64,000 bases of DNA, taken from contig NZ_LWLN01000001.1 in NCBI RefSeq assembly GCF_001953745.1, positions 2,356,001-2,420,000 of the forward strand, read 5' to 3'. The notes under the pieces are model-generated. The model ran no database searches. It was not told the origin of the DNA and was given only the letters and a program-made list of their open reading frames with translations. Shown piece after piece: positions 1 through 10,045 of this stretch; within the stretch, counting starts at the first letter, position 1; each line of letters begins with the position of its first letter. Both the position numbers and the translations under genes were made by a program. Source of the stretch: Natrinema saccharevitans. Its GTDB lineage: Archaea; Halobacteriota; Halobacteria; Halobacteriales; Natrialbaceae.

Positions 1-2
1 AG

Positions 3-1184
3 CTGATGACGGCCATCCAGGAAGGCGAGTTCTCGATCACGGGTCAGTCCGAGCGCTCCTCGGGCGCGATGGTCCAGACCGAGCCCGTCCCCTGTGACTT
101 CATCATGGTCGCCGCCGGGAACCTCGACGCCATGGAGAACATGCACCCCGCGCTCCGCAACCGCATCAAAGGGTACGGCTACGAGGTCTACATGGACGAC
201 ACCATCGAGGATACCCCCGAGATGCGGCGCAAGTACGCCCGCTTCATCGCCCAGGAGGTCGAACGCGACGGCCGCCTCCCCCACTTCACCGACGACGCCG
301 TCGAGGAACTCATCCTCGAGGCCAAGCGCCGCTCGGGCCGCAAGAACCACCTCACGCTGCACTTCCGTACCCTCGGCGGTCTCGTGCGGGTCGCCGGCGA
401 CATCGCCCGCGCCGAGGACCGCGACCGCACGACTCGCGAGGACGTGCTTCGGGCCAAGGACCGCTCCCGGTCGATCGAGCAACAGCTCGCCGACGACTAC
501 ATCGAACGGCGCAAGGACTACGAGCTACAGGTCACCGAGGACGGCGTGGCCGGTCGGGTCAACGGTCTCGCCGTCATGGGCGAGGACTCGGGCATCATGC
601 TCCCGGTCATGGCCGAGATCGCCCCCACGCAGGGCGGGGGCCGAGTGATCGCTACCGGCCAGCTCAAGGAGATGGCCGAGGAATCGGTTCAGAACGTCTC
701 CGCGATCATCAAGAAGTTCTCCGACGTCGACCTCTCGGAGAAAGACGTCCACATTCAGTTCGTCCAGGCCGGCGAAGGCGGCGTGGACGGCGACTCCGCC
801 TCGATCACCGTGGCGACCGCCGTTATCTCGGCGCTCGAGGACATCCCGGTCGACCAGTCGGTCGCGATGACCGGCTCGCTGTCGGTCCGCGGTGACGTGT
901 TGCCGGTCGGCGGCGTCACCCACAAGATCGAGGCCGCCGCCAAGGCCGGCTGTACGACGGTCATCATCCCCGAAGCGAACGAACAGGACGTGATGATCGA
1001 AGACGAGTACGAGGAGATGATCGAGATCGTCCCCTGCTCGAACATCAGCGAAGTCCTCGACGTCGCCCTGATGGGCGAACCCAGGAAGGACTCGCTGGTC
1101 GATCGCCTCAGGTCGATCACCGGCACCGCGTTCGAACAGGAGGCCGTCAGCTCCGCGAGCGGCTCGAATCCGAGCCCGCAGTAA
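3..1184 (+). CDS. lonB: ATP-dependent protease LonB, C-terminal part (5' end outside window)
   Basis: The reading frame is open to the window edge, so this is the C-terminal ~393 residues of a longer protein. Counting from the first visible Met, the end of the AAA+ module and its lid come first (residues ~1-160, with [11 protein letters not shown]), then the Lon protease domain. The catalytic Ser-Lys dyad is visible: DGDSAS (Ser264) and HKIEA (Lys307). Archaeal LonB is a membrane-anchored ATP-driven protease; its anchor and Walker motifs would lie upstream of base 1. In haloarchaea LonB is essential and controls membrane composition and carotenoid synthesis (family knowledge). Downstream is a long gene-free tract, so no operon partner is visible on this side. 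Confidence 0.96.
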   Translation: MMTAIQEGEFSITGQSERSSGAMVQTEPVPCDFIMVAAGNLDAMENMHPALRNRIKGYGYEVYMDDTIEDTPEMRRKYARFIAQEVERDGRLPHFTDDAVEELILEAKRRSGRKNHLTLHFRTLGGLVRVAGDIARAEDRDRTTREDVLRAKDRSRSIEQQLADDYIERRKDYELQVTEDGVAGRVNGLAVMGEDSGIMLPVMAEIAPTQGGGRVIATGQLKEMAEESVQNVSAIIKKFSDVDLSEKDVHIQFVQAGEGGVDGDSASITVATAVISALEDIPVDQSVAMTGSLSVRGDVLPVGGVTHKIEAAAKAGCTTVIIPEANEQDVMIEDEYEEMIEIVPCSNISEVLDVALMGEPRKDSLVDRLRSITGTAFEQEAVSSASGSNPSPQ

Positions 1185-1536
1185 ACCGGCTCGGGAACGG
1201 CACTCGGCTGCGAGCCGCGTCTCGTCCGTCGACAGCGAACTGGGGAGTCTCGCACGTACGCGAGGCCAACGCGCAGAATACGGGACCCGGTCGGAGAACT
1301 CCCGCCATCGCTTTTTGGCTTCGGCATCCACGACTTCGACTCGAGCGGATAGGACGGAGCGTTTCCTCCGACGCGCTGCCGTTGTCGTACTCTCGGAACC
1401 CTGATCGAACCGGTAGTGAGTGACCCGGCTCTCGGCGGAAGACGGAGCGACCGCGTTCGATTCCGCCGTCTGCGTCTCGAGGGGAACACAGCGCGGACTC
1501 GACGCCTCGCGATTGCATCGGAACGGGGCCTCGTCC

Positions 1537-1555
1537 CGTAGTTTACATAACTACG
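1537..1555. promoter_or_regulatory. Perfect 7-bp-arm dyad CGTAGTT-5-AACTACG
   Basis: The arms CGTAGTT and AACTACG are perfect reverse complements around the 5-nt centre tacat, whose sequence is TATA-like. It could be a protein-binding site over a promoter. No convincing gene starts downstream on either strand. Confidence 0.3.
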
Positions 1556-1613
1556 TCTGTAACCAAAAGCAGAGCTGCCGACAGCCGAATCACCGGCTTC
1601 GATACTGATAAGA

Positions 1614-1633
1614 GTTACTAATCAGTTAGTTAC
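1614..1633. promoter_or_regulatory. 20-bp imperfect palindrome, operator-like
   Basis: GTTACTAATCAGTTAGTTAC matches its own reverse complement at 14 of 20 positions (ACTAA-4-TTAGT core with GT/AC ends). It shares TCAGTTAG with the dyad at 1833-1852. The form resembles TetR-family operators. Confidence 0.35.
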
Positions 1634-1832
1634 TTCGTCGCGATCTGGACGGACGGATTTCGCCGTTAGCAACGGAGTTTGTCGGTAGTGCGTCTCGGAC
1701 AGCACAGCGACGGCGCGGATCGGAGCGGAGAACAGCGACCACAGTCGCTGTCCGAGCAACGGGCCTTCCCTATCGAGATCCACGCGACCGGTAACGATAG
1801 GGCTGGACCGATGTGTGAACGGCACAGATGCG

Positions 1833-1852
1833 CTGACTGAGCGTTCAGTTAG
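1833..1852. promoter_or_regulatory. 20-bp palindrome, TetR-operator-like
   Basis: CTGACTGAGCGTTCAGTTAG is palindromic at 16 of 20 positions (consensus CTnACTGAnCGnTCAGTnAG). The ACTGA-4-TCAGT core looks like haloarchaeal TetR/AcrR-type operators. No regulator gene lies beside it. Confidence 0.4.
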
Positions 1853-2091
1853 CACGCGATCTCGGCCTCGAGTTCGTCGGGTTACAGTCGGCCCCATCGG
1901 GGTCGCGTCGCGCGAGCGCCGTAACGGTTGACAGCGCCGCGACGACCGTCGGTTGCTTCGGCGCCCTCGCGCCCACCGTCTCGTTCACAGACGGGGACGC
2001 TCGAAAAATTCTGGAGGTATCGGGTATCCCTTCGAACCGCTCTCTATACCGTATTCGGCCGTGAACGGTTGGTGTGAGACTGCGTGCCGAC

Positions 2092-3243
2092 CTACTCGTT
2101 GTTCGGGTTACTCGGATGGTAGTCGGTGTCGTACTCTCCCGGTCGGTCGTCGACGCGGTCGGGATTGAGCCGTCCCGACAGCAGCATGAAGTCGACCAAC
2201 GTCAGCGCGAGCATCGCCTCGACGACGGGGACCCCACGCGGCGGGAGGACGGGATCGTGGCGGCCGATGACCTGCTCCTCTTTGAGTTCGCCGGTCTCCC
2301 AGTCGGCGGTCTGCTGGGACTTCGGGATCGAGGTCGGCGCGTGTAGCGTGACCTCGCCGTAGATCGGCTCGCCGCTCGAGATACCTCCCTGAATCCCGCC
2401 GTGGTCGTTCTCGACGGGCGTGGGGTTGCTCTCGCCGTCGAACTCCCAGTCGTCGTTGCGCTCCTTGCCGGTCCACTCGCGGGCCTCGCGTCCGAGGCCG
2501 AACTCGAAGGCGGTCGTGGCGGGCACCGCCATCATGGCCTGACCGAGTCGCGCGGACAGCGAGTCGAACCGCGGCGCACCCAGCCCGACCGGGACGCCAC
2601 GTGCTTCGAAGTAGATGCTGCCGCCGATCGAGTCGCCTTCCTCCTGGTACTCCGCGATCCGCTCTTGCATCCGCTCGGCGGTCTCGGGGTGGGCACAGCG
2701 GACGTCGTTTTCCTCGCTGTGGGCCTTGATCTGGTCGAAGCTCACCTCGGGCGCTTCGATGTCGTCGATCTGGTTGACGTGGGCCTTGAGTTCGATCCCT
2801 TCGCGGGCGAGCAGTTTCTTCGCGATGGCACCCGCGGCGACCCAGTTGACCGTTTCGCGGGCCGACGAGCGACCGCCGCCGCCCCAGTTGCGCGTCCCGA
2901 ACTTGGCCGAGTAGGTGAAGTCGCCGTGAGAGGGACGGGGCGCGGTGATGAAGGGCTCGTACTTGCCCGAGCGGGCGTCCTTGTTCTGGATGACCAGCCC
3001 GATCGGCGTCCCCGTCGTGTAGCCGTCCTGAATCCCGGACTTGATCGAGACGTCGTCGGGTTCGCCCCGAGACGTCGTGATCATCGATTGGCCCGGCTTG
3101 CGCCGATCGAGGTCCGCCTGAATGTCCTCCTCGGAAAGCTCGAGGCCGGCGGGACAGCCCGAGACGGTACAGCCCATCGCTTCCCCGTGACTCTCGCCGA
3201 ACGTGGTCACCTGAAAGAGGCGACCGAAGCGGTTGCCGTTCAT
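2092..3243 (-). CDS. aroC: Chorismate synthase
   Basis: Chorismate synthase makes chorismate from 5-enolpyruvylshikimate-3-phosphate, the last step of the shikimate pathway; it needs reduced FMN. The protein is 383 residues, the normal family length. The N-terminal family signature GRLFQVTTFGESHG, the internal RSSARETVNWVAAGAIAKK and the C-terminal DHGGIQGGISSGEPI segments are all present. I chose the ATG at 3243 (MNGNRFGR), as in other haloarchaeal AroC; an in-frame GTG two codons upstream is less likely. aroA, the preceding step, lies at 6.1-7.4 kb on the same strand but is separated by an MFS gene and a thiolase gene, so the two are not in one operon. Confidence 0.97.
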   Translation of the reverse strand: MNGNRFGRLFQVTTFGESHGEAMGCTVSGCPAGLELSEEDIQADLDRRKPGQSMITTSRGEPDDVSIKSGIQDGYTTGTPIGLVIQNKDARSGKYEPFITAPRPSHGDFTYSAKFGTRNWGGGGRSSARETVNWVAAGAIAKKLLAREGIELKAHVNQIDDIEAPEVSFDQIKAHSEENDVRCAHPETAERMQERIAEYQEEGDSIGGSIYFEARGVPVGLGAPRFDSLSARLGQAMMAVPATTAFEFGLGREAREWTGKERNDDWEFDGESNPTPVENDHGGIQGGISSGEPIYGEVTLHAPTSIPKSQQTADWETGELKEEQVIGRHDPVLPPRGVPVVEAMLALTLVDFMLLSGRLNPDRVDDRPGEYDTDYHPSNPNNE

Positions 3244-3575
3244 TACCACGTCTTCGGGGACCGGGCCACTTAGCCCTGCAGGATTTGCCGACGACCGCCT
3301 CGAGCGAAAACGAAGCGGTGGTCAACGACCGGTCGTGCCGGCGACCGTCGCCCGCACCGAGACGAGCGTCGCGGCGAGAGTGAGCGCGATCGCGGCGGTG
3401 TAGCCGCCCGTCCGCCGTCGAAAACGTTCCGTTTCGGGCCGGACCCGGTATGAAAGCGCTCGGATATGTAACCGGAAGGGTCCGGCAGTAGTACCGGACT
3501 GCGGCCGTCTTGACTCTCGAGCAGCCGATGTCACCACGCTTATACAGCGCAGCGCGAAAGTCGGCGATAGGGTAC
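3244..3575. other. Divergent intergenic region between aroC and MFS gene
   Basis: The 332-bp region separates two divergent genes. It contains a TATA-like ttatac at 3541-3546, 30 nt upstream of the MFS start. A 71-codon minus-strand frame (3322-3537) ends in a hydrophobic stretch (TAAIALTLAATLVSV) and could encode a tiny membrane protein, but it begins with GTG inside the MFS promoter and has no recognisable relative, so I do not call it. Confidence 0.4.
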
Positions 3576-4748
3576 ATGCGCTGGCAGTATCGGACGACCG
3601 TCCTCGCGCTCTGTCTGCTCGCGTTTTTCGTCACGTACTTCGCCCGGATGGCGATCAGCCCGGTCGTCCCGTTCATCGTCGAGGACTTCGCCGTCTCGAA
3701 CACGGCGATCGGGGTCGCGCTGACGGGGATGTGGCTCGCCTACGGCCTCTCGCAGTTTCCCAGCGGCGTCCTCAGCGACCGCTACGGGGAGAAGCCGGTG
3801 ATCCTCGTCGCCGTCGGCGGGACCGTAATCGCGAGCGTTCTGCTGGCGTTCTCGCCGGTCTTCGCTGCCTTCGTCGTCGTCGCCGTTCTCCTCGGCTCGG
3901 TCGCCGGGCTGCACTACGCCGTCGCGACGACGCTGCTCTCGCGGACCTACGACGAACTCGGCCGCGCGGTCGGGATCCACTCGATCGGCGGCCCGCTGGC
4001 CGGGCTCGTCGCACCCGTCGCGGCGGCGTGGGTCGCCGTCCGGTACGGCTGGCGGTCAGCGCTCGGGCTCACTCTCGTCGTCGGCGTTCCGGTCTTCGCG
4101 CTGTTCGCGTGGCGGATCCGTCCGACGGAGCCCCGCCGGCCGGACCAGCCGATGCGCGAGCGGTTCGAACTCGCCGCCCTGTTCGATCTGATCTCGCGGC
4201 CGGCGGTCGCCTTCACCCTCGCGATCGCCATGCTCGGCACCTTCATCGTCCAGGGACTGCTCACGTTCCTCCCGACGTTTCTCGTCGAACACCACGGTTA
4301 CTCGGCGACGCTCGCCGGAACCGCCTTCTCGGCCTTCTTCCTCGTTCGGACCGTCGGCCAGTTCGCCGTCGGCGACCTCTCCGACCGGTACGGCCGCGAC
4401 CTCGTGATCGGCGTGTCGCTGTTCTCGGGGGCCGTCGGCCTCTTCGGACTGGTCGCCGCCGGCTCTCGCGTCACCGTCCGTCTCGCCGTCCTCGCGGCCG
4501 GCCTCGGCTCGAGTTTCTTCGCGGCGATCGATCCCCGGTTTCTCGACCAGTTCGGCGACACCGAACGTGGCGCCGGCTTCGGGCTCGTCCGGACGTGCTA
4601 CACCGTCGTCGGCTCCGCCGGCTCGGTCGGCGTCGGCCTCCTGGCCGATCTGTTCGGTTGGGGCACGGCGTTTCTCGTTCTCGGCGGCCTGTTCTCGGCC
4701 ACGTTCCTCGCGCTGGCCGTGAACTGGGCGTTCGGACTCGGCTACTGA
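3576..4748 (+). CDS. MFS transporter
   Basis: A 390-residue integral membrane protein with about 12 hydrophobic segments in two halves and a cytoplasmic loop near the middle (RRPDQPMRERFEL). The MFS motif A equivalents GVLSDRYGEKP (after TM2) and GDLSDRYGRDL (after TM8) are clear, so it belongs to the major facilitator superfamily. The substrate cannot be read from the sequence. The ATG at 3576 begins directly with the first membrane segment (MRWQYRTTVLALC) and lies ~30 nt after a TATA-like box at 3541, which fits a leaderless transcript; the longer frame from 3510 is rejected for this reason. It is monocistronic, convergent with the thiolase gene. Confidence 0.9.
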   Translation: MRWQYRTTVLALCLLAFFVTYFARMAISPVVPFIVEDFAVSNTAIGVALTGMWLAYGLSQFPSGVLSDRYGEKPVILVAVGGTVIASVLLAFSPVFAAFVVVAVLLGSVAGLHYAVATTLLSRTYDELGRAVGIHSIGGPLAGLVAPVAAAWVAVRYGWRSALGLTLVVGVPVFALFAWRIRPTEPRRPDQPMRERFELAALFDLISRPAVAFTLAIAMLGTFIVQGLLTFLPTFLVEHHGYSATLAGTAFSAFFLVRTVGQFAVGDLSDRYGRDLVIGVSLFSGAVGLFGLVAAGSRVTVRLAVLAAGLGSSFFAAIDPRFLDQFGDTERGAGFGLVRTCYTVVGSAGSVGVGLLADLFGWGTAFLVLGGLFSATFLALAVNWAFGLGY

Positions 4749-4835
4749 CGCGCCCATCGTTCGTCTCGGTCGTCGCTCGCGCTCACGGTCGTTCCTCCCG
4801 TCGCGTCTCGCAGTTCTCGCTCGCGAAACCCGTAT

Positions 4836-4846
4836 CAAAAAGGCTA
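4836..4846 (-). terminator. T-tract after thiolase gene
   Basis: On the minus strand a CCTTTTTGAT run begins ~12 nt after the thiolase stop codon. Short T-runs terminate archaeal RNA polymerase. It lies in the 109-bp gap between two convergent genes. Confidence 0.35.
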
Positions 4847-4857
4847 GTTCGAACGTC

Positions 4858-6000
4858 TCAGGGCAGTTCGAACTCGATCGCCGCGCCCTGACCGAAGCCG
4901 ACACACTCCGTCGCGATGCCGCGGTCGACGCCTTCGCGGTTCATCTCGTGAATCAGCGTCACCGGTAGGCGCGCGCCGGAACAGCCAAGCGGATGGCCGA
5001 TGGCGATCGCGCCGCCGTTGACGTTGAGCCGGTCCATGGGAATCCCGAGTTCGCGCGCGGAGTAGAGCGTCTGGCTGGCGAAGGCCTCGTTGATCTCGAC
5101 CAGTCCGTAGTCGTCGATCTCGCGACCCGCGCGCTCGAGCAGCCCCTCCGTCGCGGGGACCGGGCCGACGCCCATGATCGTCGGGTCGACGCCGGCGACG
5201 TAGCTGGTGCCGACTTCGGCGAGGACCTCGAGGTCGTTCTCGTCGGCGAAGTCCCGGCTGGTCAGCATGACGCCGGCCGCGCCGTCGGCGATCTGGGAGG
5301 CGTTACCGGGCGTTACCGTGCCGTCCTCTTTGAACACCGTGGGCAGTTCGGCGAGCGTTTCCGGGGTCGTGCCGGGGCGGAGTCCCTCGTCCTCGTCGTG
5401 GACGCCGTCCTCGGTCTCGATGGGGACGATCTCGTCGTCGAACTTGCCTTCCTCGGTCGCTTCGACCGCGCGTTGCTGGCTGCGCGCGCCGTACTCGTCC
5501 TGTTCCTCGCGGCTGATGTCGAACTCCTCGGCGACCTTCTCGGCGGTCATCCCCATCTGGAGGTTCCGCATCCCGTACTCCTCGTCGAGTTTCGGATACA
5601 TGTCGCCGCTGTCGGCCGCGCCCATCTTCACGCGGCTCATGCTCTCGACGCCGCCGGCGATGACCGCCTGATGGCGGCCCGCAGCGATCGAGTCCGCGGC
5701 GCTGATGATTGCCTGCGCCGAGGAGGCACACTGGCGGTCGACCGTCGTCGCCGGGACCGACTCGCCAAGCTCGGAAAACAGTGCGATCTGGCGCGCGATG
5801 TTCGTCCGCTGCTCGGAACGTTGCTGGGCGCAGCCCCACATCAGATCGTCGACGTCGTCGCTCTCGATGCCGGTCTCGGCGAGCATCTCGTCGACTAGCG
5901 GAATCGAGAGGTCCTCGCTGCGAATGTCGGCGAGGGCCCCGTCTTCTTTCCCCTGTGCGGTCCTAACAGCGCTAACGATTACCGGTGTATTGCCTGACAT
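4858..6000 (-). CDS. Thiolase (acetyl-CoA acetyltransferase / 3-ketoacyl-CoA thiolase family)
   Basis: A 380-residue thiolase. The nucleophilic cysteine is in [12 protein letters not shown] (Cys91), the catalytic histidine in [16 protein letters not shown] and the second cysteine in [10 protein letters not shown] near the C terminus, so all catalytic residues are intact. It either condenses two acetyl-CoA or cleaves 3-ketoacyl-CoA; the sequence alone does not decide. No beta-oxidation or polyhydroxyalkanoate partners are adjacent. The start at 6000 is supported by a TATA box (6025-6032) about 28 nt upstream. The gene is monocistronic. Confidence 0.93.
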   Translation of the reverse strand: MSGNTPVIVSAVRTAQGKEDGALADIRSEDLSIPLVDEMLAETGIESDDVDDLMWGCAQQRSEQRTNIARQIALFSELGESVPATTVDRQCASSAQAIISAADSIAAGRHQAVIAGGVESMSRVKMGAADSGDMYPKLDEEYGMRNLQMGMTAEKVAEEFDISREEQDEYGARSQQRAVEATEEGKFDDEIVPIETEDGVHDEDEGLRPGTTPETLAELPTVFKEDGTVTPGNASQIADGAAGVMLTSRDFADENDLEVLAEVGTSYVAGVDPTIMGVGPVPATEGLLERAGREIDDYGLVEINEAFASQTLYSARELGIPMDRLNVNGGAIAIGHPLGCSGARLPVTLIHEMNREGVDRGIATECVGFGQGAAIEFELP

Positions 6001-6024
6001 TGTATACCATCATTTTTGCCGGGG

Positions 6025-6032
6025 ATAAATAG
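6025..6032 (-). promoter_or_regulatory. TATA box of thiolase gene
   Basis: The minus strand reads ctatttatcc, centred 28 nt before the thiolase ATG at 6000, the spacing of a leaderless haloarchaeal transcript. Confidence 0.55.
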
Positions 6033-6075
6033 CTACCCTTGGCGGAAGATAACGTGGGTCTCGAGCCGTCGTCGG

Positions 6076-7371
6076 TTACGACCGTCGCTCGAGCGCGACG
6101 CCCAGATCCTCGAGCAACTCGAAGAACCCGGGGAACGAGACGTCGACGTGGTCGGCACCCTCGACGGTGGTCTCGCCGTCGGCCGCGAGGCCGGCCAGTG
6201 CCAGCGCCATGATGATCCGGTGGTCGTCGCGGCCCGAGACGGTCGCCCCCGAGAGCGTCGACTCGAAGCCGTGGATCGTCAGCGAGTCCCGCTCCTCGGA
6301 GGTTTCGACGCCCAGCTTGCCCAGTTCCTCGGCCATCGCGCTCACGCGATCGGTCTCCTTGTAGCGGACGTGTTCGGCGTTCGTAATCTTCGTGTCGCCG
6401 TCCGCGACCGCTCCCAGCGTCGCGATCGTCGGCAGGAGGTCGGGCGTGTCTTCGACGTCGACCTCGATCCCGGACAGGGGGGCCGCGGCGACGTCGATCG
6501 TCCCCGACTCGCGGTCCCAGTCCACGTCGGCACCCATCCGCTCGACGATCTCCACGATTGCGGTGTCGCCCTGGGCGCTGGGGTGTGCGCCCTCGATGCG
6601 GATCCCCTCGCCGTCGGCGGCGATCGCGCCCGCGGCCAGCGGGTACGAGATCGACGAGAAGTCGCCGGGGACGGCGTACTCCCCGCCCGTCGGCGCGTAG
6701 GACTGGCCGCCGTCGACGGCGAACCCGGCCTCGGTGTGGTGGGCATCGACCCCGAAGTCGTCGAGGACCTCGAGCGTGATGTCGACGTACGGCGCGGACT
6801 TCAGTTCCGTCTCGAGGTCGATCGCGATCCCCTCGTCGGTGACCGCGCCGGCCATCAGTAAGGCGGTGATGTACTGCGAGGAGACGTCGCCCGGGATCGA
6901 CACGTCGCCGCCCGATAGCGGGCCGGTGACGACCAGCGGGGCCTGCCCGTTCCCGCGGGTACTGTCGGCCGTCGCGCCGAGATCGGCCAGCCCCTCGAGC
7001 AGCGGCCCCTGAGGCCGCGACCGAAGCGAGTCGTCGCCGGTCAGGACCGTCGTTCCGTCGGCCAGCGCCGCGGCCGCGGTGACGAGTCGCATCGTCGTCC
7101 CGCTGTTCGCGCAGTCGACGACGTCGGCCGGCACGTCGGGACGACCGTCGAAGCCGTCGATCTCGAGACGGCCGTCGTCGCCCCGTTCTACGTCGCCGCC
7201 GAACAGACCGACCGCGCGGGCGGTCGCCCGCGTGTCGGCGCTCCAGAGCGCGTTGCGGACGGTCGCGCCGTCGGCGTACCCCGCCGCGAGGATCGCCCGG
7301 TGGGTGTAGCTCTTCGAGGGCGGTGCCCGCGCCGTGCCGGAGACGCTCGAGGGAGAGATTGTGACGTTCAT
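6076..7371 (-). CDS. aroA: 3-phosphoshikimate 1-carboxyvinyltransferase (EPSP synthase)
   Basis: EPSP synthase transfers the enolpyruvyl group of PEP to shikimate-3-phosphate, the sixth step of the shikimate pathway. The 431-residue protein has the substrate-binding motifs [11 protein letters not shown] near the N terminus, [24 protein letters not shown] and [13 protein letters not shown] in the second domain, and the normal length. The start is the ATG at 7371 ([10 protein letters not shown]); a GTG two codons upstream is an alternative. The product feeds chorismate synthase (2.1-3.2 kb). Confidence 0.96.
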   Translation of the reverse strand: MNVTISPSSVSGTARAPPSKSYTHRAILAAGYADGATVRNALWSADTRATARAVGLFGGDVERGDDGRLEIDGFDGRPDVPADVVDCANSGTTMRLVTAAAALADGTTVLTGDDSLRSRPQGPLLEGLADLGATADSTRGNGQAPLVVTGPLSGGDVSIPGDVSSQYITALLMAGAVTDEGIAIDLETELKSAPYVDITLEVLDDFGVDAHHTEAGFAVDGGQSYAPTGGEYAVPGDFSSISYPLAAGAIAADGEGIRIEGAHPSAQGDTAIVEIVERMGADVDWDRESGTIDVAAAPLSGIEVDVEDTPDLLPTIATLGAVADGDTKITNAEHVRYKETDRVSAMAEELGKLGVETSEERDSLTIHGFESTLSGATVSGRDDHRIIMALALAGLAADGETTVEGADHVDVSFPGFFELLEDLGVALERRS

Positions 7372-7411
7372 GGTCACCCTGTGGCGTGGCCCCGTCTTAC
7401 CGATACCGATC

Positions 7412-8560
7412 TCACGAACAGCCGATCGAGGCCGTAATTTCGCGCAGCGGGTCGTCCGTGACCAAACTCGAGACCTCGTAGCTCACGTCGTCGCAGTTCC
7501 AGAAGAAACTCTTCACTCCGCCGTCCCGGTAGTAGGTCGTCTGCCCGTCGACGTCGATTGGCTCGAGGCTGTCGAGCGTCGGATCGAACCGCCCTTGCTC
7601 GCGGACGACGACGAAGAGTTCGCGGGCGACGACGTTCGGATCGTCGTACCACAGCGTCGTCGTGACGCCGCCGTACCGTTCTTTCCGTTCGACGACCGTG
7701 ATCCGATCCAGCACGTACGACCCCGGGAGATCGGGATCGGGAAGATCGTAGGGAACGGTGTCGGCGGCCGCGTCGCGGGAGCGGAAGATTCCCGCCGGTT
7801 TCGCGCCGTCGCTGACGACCTCGGCGTCGTCCGGGGGCTGGTAGGTGAACGTCTCCGGGTCGACGCCGTCGTCGATCGCGAGGTCCTCGTACGTGACCGT
7901 CTGGGCGTACAGCGTCTCGCCGTCGTCGCTGACCTCGTTGCGTTCCCTGATCGGGTGCCGCGTCTCGTCGTCGATCAAGAGCGTCCGAGAAACGTCCAAC
8001 TCCTCGAGTTTGTCGGCGCTCAACGGAACGCTGTAGGTCGTGTCCCCGACGACGAGGTCGATGGCGGTCCCCTCGTCCTCGAGTGGCGGTCGCGTCTCGA
8101 TGACGTGTGCCTCCCGCCCGCCGACCGTTTCCGTCCCGGCGTAGCCGAGTCGATATTTCTCGAGCAGAGCTTCGAACACCTGTAGCGTCCGATCGGTGTC
8201 GGTCTTGGTCCCGTGAAACTGGAGTTCCACGATCCCCGTCGACGGGTTGTACTCCCAGGTCTGCGCCCGGTTGGTCACGCTGACCGAGCCGGCGGGCACG
8301 TCGTCGTCGGTCGACTCGAGGACCTCGATGCGCTGTTTGGCCGGCGGTTCGCTGGCGAACCGTTCCGTCCGCGTGTCGGTTTCGTCCGGCGTCTCGATCG
8401 TCACCGACCGACGGGCCCGGAGAGTCGACATGTGGCGACGCGCGTCGATCGCGTCCCGAACGATTTCCGCGCCGGACGGGGACGCGTCGCTGCTCGGATA
8501 GCTGATACAGCCGGCGAGTGCAATCCCGGCCCCTGCCGCCAGGATCCGACGGCGGTTCAT
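7412..8560 (-). CDS. Tat-exported lipoprotein, LolA/outer-membrane-lipoprotein-sorting-like fold
   Basis: The 382-residue protein begins with a twin-arginine signal and lipobox ([10 protein letters not shown], then LAGC), so it should be exported folded and lipid-anchored outside the membrane. The body contains a repeated pattern of extended strands ([44 protein letters not shown]) that matches the LolA-like/COG2834 family of haloarchaea. The role is unknown; these proteins are thought to bind hydrophobic ligands (family knowledge). The frame is open far upstream, but that part overlaps the divergent peptidase gene; the ATG at 8560 at the signal peptide is the real start. Confidence 0.8.
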   Translation of the reverse strand: MNRRRILAAGAGIALAGCISYPSSDASPSGAEIVRDAIDARRHMSTLRARRSVTIETPDETDTRTERFASEPPAKQRIEVLESTDDDVPAGSVSVTNRAQTWEYNPSTGIVELQFHGTKTDTDRTLQVFEALLEKYRLGYAGTETVGGREAHVIETRPPLEDEGTAIDLVVGDTTYSVPLSADKLEELDVSRTLLIDDETRHPIRERNEVSDDGETLYAQTVTYEDLAIDDGVDPETFTYQPPDDAEVVSDGAKPAGIFRSRDAAADTVPYDLPDPDLPGSYVLDRITVVERKERYGGVTTTLWYDDPNVVARELFVVVREQGRFDPTLDSLEPIDVDGQTTYYRDGGVKSFFWNCDDVSYEVSSLVTDDPLREITASIGCS

Positions 8561-8659
8561 ACGCGGGGAATTACCACGTTTAGGCATAAGTTTGCGGATT
8601 CGAAACGCTCTCCGATCCCGATCCGCGGGATTATGTGCCCCGCTGTCACATGTTCGGCC

Positions 8660-9856
8660 ATGAACGTCGACGTCAATCTCGCCCCGCTGCGCGAGTACCT
8701 CGCCGCCGAAGGAGCCGACGGCTACCTGATAGACGACGACGCATCGGACGCTGACCAGCGGTACGTCTCGGGCTTTACCGCCCCGGATCCCTACCAGACG
8801 CTCGTCACCACCGACGGCGTCCACCTGCTCGTCTCCGGGCTCGAGTACGGACGCGCCGCCGCCGAGGCGAGCGCGGACTCGGTCAGTCGCCGCGCCGCCT
8901 ACGACTACCAGCGGCTGGTGGCCGAACACGGCCAGTACGAGGGCACGCTGCGGACGCTCGCCGCCTTCCTCGAGGACCACGGCGTCGACTCCCTCGCGGT
9001 CCCCCGAAACTTCCCCACGGGGACCGCGGACGGCCTGCGCGAGCGGGGGATCGCGGTGACCGTCGAACCCGAGGGGATCGTGACGGGGATCCGCGCGACG
9101 AAGACGGAGTGGGAGGTCGAGCAGATCCGGGCGAGCCAGCGGGCCAACGAGGCCGCGATGGCGCGAGCCGAGGAGCTGATCGCCACCGCCGACGTCGAGG
9201 ACGGGACGCTCGTCCACGACGGCGAACCCCTGACCAGCGAGCGAGTCACGGAGGAGATCGAGATCACCCTGTTGCGCCACGGCTGTGCCCTCGACGAGAC
9301 GATCGTCGCCTGCGGGGCAGACGGCGCGGATCCCCACGACCGGGGCAGCGGCCCGCTCGGGGCCGACGAGTTGATCGTGATCGACATCTTCCCCCGGGAC
9401 AAGGAGACGGGCTACTTCGCGGACATGACCCGCACCTTCGCCCGCGGCGAGCCCGGCGAGGAGGCTCGCCGGCGCTACGAGGTCACCCGCGAGGCCTACG
9501 AGGCCGCCCTCGAGGCCGTCGAAGCCGGTGTGACGGGAGCCGACGTCCACGGGGCGGCCTGCGACGTGATCGAGGACGCCGGCTACGAGACGCTGCGCAG
9601 CGACCCCAACACCGACACCGGCTTCATCCACAGCACCGGCCACGGCGTCGGGCTGGACATCCACGAACAGCCGAGCGTCTCGCCCTCGGGCGGCGACCTC
9701 GAGCCCGGCCACGTGATCTCGATCGAACCCGGGATCTACGACCCCGCTGTCGGCGGCGTCCGCATCGAGGACCTCGTCGTCGTCACCGCTGACGGCTACG
9801 AGAACCTGACGGAGTATCGGATCGGGCTCGAGCCGACGGCCGACATCCGGGAGTGA
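8660..9856 (+). CDS. M24 family metallopeptidase (Xaa-Pro dipeptidase-like)
   Basis: A 398-residue protein with a creatinase-like N-terminal domain (~1-150) and a C-terminal pita-bread catalytic domain. The dinuclear metal ligands are present: Asp residues in IDIFPRDKETGYFADMTRTF, His in STGHGVGLDIHEQP, and Glu in SIEPGIYDP and GVRIEDLVVV. It probably removes N-terminal residues before proline from cytoplasmic peptides. The chosen ATG (MNVDVNLAPLREYLAAEG) matches the usual start of the N-domain; the longer frame upstream overlaps the lipoprotein gene and is rejected. Confidence 0.92.
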   Translation: MNVDVNLAPLREYLAAEGADGYLIDDDASDADQRYVSGFTAPDPYQTLVTTDGVHLLVSGLEYGRAAAEASADSVSRRAAYDYQRLVAEHGQYEGTLRTLAAFLEDHGVDSLAVPRNFPTGTADGLRERGIAVTVEPEGIVTGIRATKTEWEVEQIRASQRANEAAMARAEELIATADVEDGTLVHDGEPLTSERVTEEIEITLLRHGCALDETIVACGADGADPHDRGSGPLGADELIVIDIFPRDKETGYFADMTRTFARGEPGEEARRRYEVTREAYEAALEAVEAGVTGADVHGAACDVIEDAGYETLRSDPNTDTGFIHSTGHGVGLDIHEQPSVSPSGGDLEPGHVISIEPGIYDPAVGGVRIEDLVVVTADGYENLTEYRIGLEPTADIRE

Positions 9857-10045
9857 CGTCGCACGGAGGATCGAGAGCCCCCCGAGCGGTCCGGCGATGT
9901 CGCACGGAGGCCGGCAGTCGCGAGCGAGAGCGCGGGACCGACGGTCGGTGATCGACGGACACCGGCGAGTACGGGAGCGTCTTCGTCGACAAAAATGAGT
10001 GACTCCGAATCGCGGGTGGTATTCGACCGCGTCGTCGCCTTACTG

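Larger units (their letters stand above)
1185..2091. other. Gene-free tract of ~900 bp with operator-like dyads
   Basis: No reading frame here looks like a haloarchaeal protein; the open frames are arginine- and serine-rich shadows. The tract is locally AT-richer around 1535-1640 and holds three dyad sequences, listed separately. Two of them, ~220 bp apart, share the 8-mer TCAGTTAG. Operators with no gene to control suggest that a regulator and its target were lost from between lonB and aroC (inference). Confidence 0.5.

Noticed and set aside
3322-3537. 71-codon minus-strand frame with a hydrophobic end
   Set aside because: GTG start sits in the MFS promoter, no relatives known, only one short hydrophobic run; too weak to call.
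7412-9712. Minus-strand frame of 766 codons as one gene
   Set aside because: Only the part from ATG 8560 is a protein (Tat lipobox at its start); the rest overlaps the M24 peptidase gene.
9857-10045. Short frame starting MSDSESRVVFDRVV (9995)
   Set aside because: It continues antisense over the cupredoxin gene and is not a protein.
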